Of a DNA stretch of 52,978 bases, positions 49,957 to 52,978 are shown one piece after another. Under the pieces are notes generated by a model. It was not told where the DNA came from and made no database searches. It saw only the letters and a list, made by a program, of their open reading frames with translations. Positions within the stretch are counted from its first letter, which is position 1; each line of letters opens with the position of its first letter. Source of the stretch: Bacillus sp. EB600 (GTDB lineage Bacteria; Bacillota; Bacilli; Bacillales; Cytobacillaceae). Where the stretch lies: assembly GCF_024494385.1 (NCBI RefSeq), contig NZ_JAEVLT010000032.1:1-52978 (forward strand). Reading direction: 5' to 3'. The position numbers and the translations under genes were made by a program.

Positions 49957-50958
49957 ATGTTAAAAATCGGTGATATCACCTTAAAAAATCAGGTTGTTTT
50001 GGCACCGATGGCCGGCGTTTGCAACTCTGCATTCCGTTTAACGGTAAAAGAGTTTGGCGCTGGACTTGTGTGTGCTGAAATGGTCAGTGACAAAGGCATT
50101 GTTTCAAAAAATGAAAAAACGATGAACATGCTTTATATAGATGAGCGGGAAAAACCGCTTAGCCTGCAAATTTTTGGCGGTGAAAAAGAAACGCTTGTCG
50201 ATGCAGCGCAATTTGTTGACCGGAACACGAATGCCGATATTATTGATATTAATATGGGATGCCCAGTTCCTAAGATTACAAAGTGTGATGCTGGTGCAAA
50301 ATGGCTGCTTGATCCGGATAAAATATATGAAATGGTCGCCAGTGTTGTTGAAGCAGTCGAAAAGCCTGTAACGGTAAAAATGCGAATGGGCTGGGATGAA
50401 CAGCATATCTTTGCTGTAAAGAATGCTCAGGCTGTTGAACGTGCCGGTGGACAAGCTGTTTCTCTCCACGGTCGAACACGTGTCCAAATGTATGAAGGAA
50501 AATCGAACTGGGATATTATTCGTGAAGTGAAGCAATCTGTTAACATTCCGATCATCGGGAATGGTGATGTTCAAACACCGCAGGATGCAAAAAGAATGCT
50601 GGAGGAAACAGGCTGTGATGGTGTTATGATTGGTAGAGCGGCTTTAGGTAATCCATGGATGATTTACCGTACCGTCCAATACCTTGAAACGGGTAAGTTA
50701 ATGGGTGAGCCTTCCATCCGTGAAAAAATGACTGTTTGTATTCTTCACCTGGATCGTTTAATTGCCCTGAAAGGTGAGTACATTGGCGTTCGTGAAATGC
50801 GCAAGCATGCAGCATGGTATTTAAAAGGTATTCGCGGTAATGCAATGGTACGTAATCTGATTAACGAGTGCAGCACGAGAGTGGATTTGGTTTCACTGTT
50901 AAATCAACTCGTCGTTGATGTGGAAGAAAATGAGAGAGATCAGGCTATTGTTGGTTAA
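49957..50958 (+). CDS. dusB: tRNA-dihydrouridine synthase DusB
   Basis: A 333-residue FMN-dependent TIM-barrel enzyme (YacF). Signatures are VVLAPMAGVCNSAFR, SLQIFGGEKE, INMGCPVPKITK with the catalytic Cys, VKMRMGWDEQ, SLHGRTRVQMYEG and MIGRAALGNPW. It reduces uridines in tRNA; in Bacillus related Dus enzymes also modify 23S rRNA. ATG 49957 follows tgggagg. It ends the folate run. Confidence 0.96.
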   Translation: MLKIGDITLKNQVVLAPMAGVCNSAFRLTVKEFGAGLVCAEMVSDKGIVSKNEKTMNMLYIDEREKPLSLQIFGGEKETLVDAAQFVDRNTNADIIDINMGCPVPKITKCDAGAKWLLDPDKIYEMVASVVEAVEKPVTVKMRMGWDEQHIFAVKNAQAVERAGGQAVSLHGRTRVQMYEGKSNWDIIREVKQSVNIPIIGNGDVQTPQDAKRMLEETGCDGVMIGRAALGNPWMIYRTVQYLETGKLMGEPSIREKMTVCILHLDRLIALKGEYIGVREMRKHAAWYLKGIRGNAMVRNLINECSTRVDLVSLLNQLVVDVEENERDQAIVG

Positions 50959-50996
50959 CCAATCCAATTTTTAAAAGCCTAAAAAGCCGATAAAAT

Positions 50997-51025
50997 TTGA
51001 CTTTTGGAGTCTCCTTTTCTATAAT
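50997..51025 (+). promoter_or_regulatory. Strong sigma-A promoter in the dusB-lysS gap
   Basis: TTGACT, 17 bp, TATAAT. Transcription would start near 51032 and meet the terminator hairpin at 51045. A second weaker promoter (TTGTGT, 18 bp, TATATA) lies about 51113-51142. Confidence 0.65.
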
Positions 51026-51044
51026 ACCTTTGTTAAAGATGCAG

Positions 51045-51075
51045 ACTGCCAGTGAAATAGCTGGCAGTTTTTATA
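51045..51075 (+). terminator. Terminator between dusB and lysS
   Basis: Stem actgccag / ctggcagt with an 8-nt loop and T-run. It could end dusB transcripts or attenuate the promoter at 50997. Confidence 0.88.
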
Positions 51076-51204
51076 TATATTTAACTTTTTTACTGTCTGT
51101 TTTCTTAAGTTTGTGTAAAATAGTAAAGTATGTGTATATAAACAAGTCCTGAGATCAGCATTGCTTTTTACATATTGAGATGAAATTAATTGGAGTGATA
51201 GTGT

Positions 51205-52689
51205 ATGAGTCAAGAGGAATTAAATGATCAATTCATTGTTAGACGTGAAAAAATGAATCAAATGCGTGCAAATGGAATAGATCCATTCGGTAAACGTTTT
51301 GAAAGAACGAACCTTGCAAAGGAATTAATCGAAGCATATAGTGAGCTAGAACATGACGAGCTTGAGGCAAAGGATCTTTCCGCTACAGTTGCTGGAAGAA
51401 TTATGACCAAGCGTGGTAAAGGGAAAGCTGGATTTGCTCATATTCAGGATTTATCTGGCCAAATTCAAATTTATGTAAGAATGGATGCTGTTGGAGAAGA
51501 ACAGTATAAAACGTTTACTACTGCTGACTTAGGCGATATTATTGGTGTTTCCGGAGCGATTTTTAAAACGAAAACAGGCGAATTGTCCATAAAAGTAAAA
51601 GACTTTGTCTTTTTGACGAAGGCACTCCGTCCTTTACCAGATAAATTTCATGGTCTTAAGGATGTTGAGCAGCGTTACCGCCAACGCTATTTAGACTTAA
51701 TTATGAGCCAAGAAAGCAAGGAAACCTTTATTACCCGCAGTAAAATTATTCAATCAATGCGCCGGTATTTAGACGATCATGGCTACCTAGAGGTTGAAAC
51801 ACCGATGATGCACGCCATTGCTGGTGGTGCAGCGGCACGTCCGTTTATTACCCATCATAATGCTCTTGATATGGAACTTTATATGCGGATTGCAATTGAA
51901 TTGCACTTAAAGAGGTTAATTGTCGGCGGCCTTGAGAAAGTTTATGAAATTGGCCGTGTATTCCGAAATGAAGGAATAGACACCCGCCATAATCCTGAGT
52001 TTACAATGATTGAGCTTTACGAAGCATATGCAGACTTCAACGATATTATGAGCTTAACAGAAAATGTAATTGCTCATATTGCTAAAGAAGTATTAGGAAC
52101 AACTAAGATTAAGTACGGTGAGTATGATGTGGACCTAGAACCTGAGTGGAAAAGGCTCCATATGGTTGACGCCATTAAAGAATACACTGGCGTTGACTTC
52201 TGGAAAGAGATGAGTGTAGAAGAAGCTCGTCAGCTTGCAAAAGAACACGATGTAGAAATAACAGATCATATGCTCTACGGCCATATTGTGAATGAATTCT
52301 TTGAACAAAAAGTGGAAGAGAAGCTGATTCAGCCAACGTTTATTTATGGACATCCAGTTGAAATTTCTCCACTAGCAAAGAAAAATGAAGAGGATCCCCG
52401 CTTTACTGATCGTTTTGAGTTGTTTATAGTTGCCCGCGAACATGCAAATGCCTTTACGGAGCTAAACGATCCAATCGATCAAAGGGAACGTTTTGAGGCC
52501 CAGCTGAAGGAACGTGAACAGGGTAATGATGAAGCCCATATGATGGACGAAGACTTTGTCGAAGCACTTGAATATGGAATGCCACCAACTGGCGGATTAG
52601 GAATTGGGGTCGACCGTTTAGTGATGTTATTAACGAACTCACCGTCTATCCGGGATGTATTGTTATTCCCATTAATGCGTCATCGTTAA
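51205..52689 (+). CDS. lysS: Lysine--tRNA ligase, class II
   Basis: A 494-residue synthetase with an N-terminal OB-fold anticodon domain (about 55-150, TVAGRIMTKRGKGKAGFAHI) and a class II core. Motif 2 is FRNEGIDTRHNPEFTMIE and motif 3 GMPPTGGLGIGVDRL. ATG 51205 follows ttggagtg. No T-box is seen upstream, in line with the family. A strong terminator follows. Confidence 0.98.
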   Translation: MSQEELNDQFIVRREKMNQMRANGIDPFGKRFERTNLAKELIEAYSELEHDELEAKDLSATVAGRIMTKRGKGKAGFAHIQDLSGQIQIYVRMDAVGEEQYKTFTTADLGDIIGVSGAIFKTKTGELSIKVKDFVFLTKALRPLPDKFHGLKDVEQRYRQRYLDLIMSQESKETFITRSKIIQSMRRYLDDHGYLEVETPMMHAIAGGAAARPFITHHNALDMELYMRIAIELHLKRLIVGGLEKVYEIGRVFRNEGIDTRHNPEFTMIELYEAYADFNDIMSLTENVIAHIAKEVLGTTKIKYGEYDVDLEPEWKRLHMVDAIKEYTGVDFWKEMSVEEARQLAKEHDVEITDHMLYGHIVNEFFEQKVEEKLIQPTFIYGHPVEISPLAKKNEEDPRFTDRFELFIVAREHANAFTELNDPIDQRERFEAQLKEREQGNDEAHMMDEDFVEALEYGMPPTGGLGIGVDRLVMLLTNSPSIRDVLLFPLMRHR

Positions 52690-52721
52690 GATTTTGACTA
52701 AAAAGCATTAGATATGATGTG

Positions 52722-52762
52722 CCCCCTAGTTGGACTGGAAAATCCAACTAAGGGGGTTTTTG
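52722..52762 (+). terminator. lysS terminator
   Basis: Stem ccccctagttgga / tccaactaaggggg with one bulged base, 8-nt loop and five T residues. Confidence 0.93.
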
Positions 52763-52846
52763 TATGTCAAGGTTTCAAGTGAGTTTAGGGAATAGGTTGT
52801 TTTAAAATTATTTTAAGGAATTTGTCGAAAAAAGTGTCCAAAGCTA

Positions 52847-52875
52847 TTGCATATATCGAATTATGGTGGTATAGT
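52847..52875 (+). promoter_or_regulatory. rRNA operon promoter P1
   Basis: TTGCAT, 17 bp, TATAGT. It lies 72 bp upstream of P2, a spacing typical of tandem rrn promoters in Bacillus. Confidence 0.7.
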
Positions 52876-52918
52876 ATTAAATGTTGTTGCAAGACAGCAA
52901 ACAAAAAATAAAAAGTTG

Positions 52919-52947
52919 TTGACATCACGTTAATAACTTGGTAATAT
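52919..52947 (+). promoter_or_regulatory. rRNA operon promoter P2
   Basis: TTGACA, 17 bp, TAATAT, followed by the leader hairpin gtcgct / agcgac (52954-52969) typical of Bacillus rrn leaders. The 16S gene should begin beyond the window, as after lysS in B. subtilis. Confidence 0.78.
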
Positions 52948-52978
52948 TATAAAGTCGCTTTTGAGCGACGGAGTAATT

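Noticed and set aside
50104..50574. 156-codon open frame on the minus strand
   Set aside because: Antisense to dusB, with biased composition and no recognisable domain.
1..52978. CRISPR arrays, insertion sequences, prophage or defence genes
   Set aside because: No regular spacer-repeat arrays, transposase, integrase or phage-like genes are seen; all coding genes are conserved Bacillus core genes.

Overview
The window is a 53 kb piece of a low-GC, endospore-forming Bacillaceae chromosome (Bacillus sensu lato; a Neobacillus-like genus is my guess, from protein similarity remembered rather than computed). It is the conserved origin-proximal block that in Bacillus subtilis runs from csfB to lysS. 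Almost every gene lies on the + strand. The exceptions are abrB and one tRNA-Met. A 5S rRNA gene opens the window and the promoters of another rRNA operon close it, so the block sits between two rrn operons.

Layout: (1) 1-3060: repeat, 5S rRNA, csfB (Gin), a PLP decarboxylase (yaaO), tmk. (2) 3190-7760: darA, holB, ricT, yabA, yabB, yazA, rsmI, covering replication-clamp loading, c-di-AMP sensing, the Ric complex and RNA modification. (3) 7786-10571: abrB and divergent metS. (4) 10991-17978: tatD, yabE, rnmV, rsmA, yabG, veg, sspF, ispE. (5) 18034-23834: purR, ridA, spoVG, glmU, prs, ctc, pth. (6) 24110-28689: fin, mfd, spoVT. (7) 29267-34921: yabM, yabN, rqcP, yabP, yabQ, divIC, yabR. (8) 35032-39843: tRNA-Met (minus), spoIIE, yabS, yabT. 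(9) 39950-50958: tilS, hprT, ftsH, coaX, hslO, yacD, cysK, folP-folB-folK-yazB-dusB. (10) lysS and rrn promoters.

Housekeeping and sporulation genes are interleaved, and the regulatory signals can be read from the sequence. There are matches to promoters for sigma-F (csfB, yabS), sigma-G (sspF, spoVT, fin), sigma-K (yabG), sigma-H (spoVG) and sigma-B (ctc). Tandem Spo0A boxes lie at abrB, and spoIIE has the unusual 21-bp-spaced promoter. Compared with B. subtilis as I remember it, xpaC-yaaN, yaaR and pabB-pabA-pabC are absent from their usual slots.

The main unexplained structure is a mosaic interspersed repeat with about ten full or partial copies. It carries strong hairpins, one with a compensatory base change between copies. 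One copy lies beside the 5S gene and several end right against sporulation promoters. A second candidate is the 29,038-29,203 interval between spoVT and yabM, which has an extended -10 promoter, potential long-range pairing and a U-tract, and resembles an undescribed structured RNA. I found no phage, insertion sequence, CRISPR array or defence island. The rest is conserved core genome.
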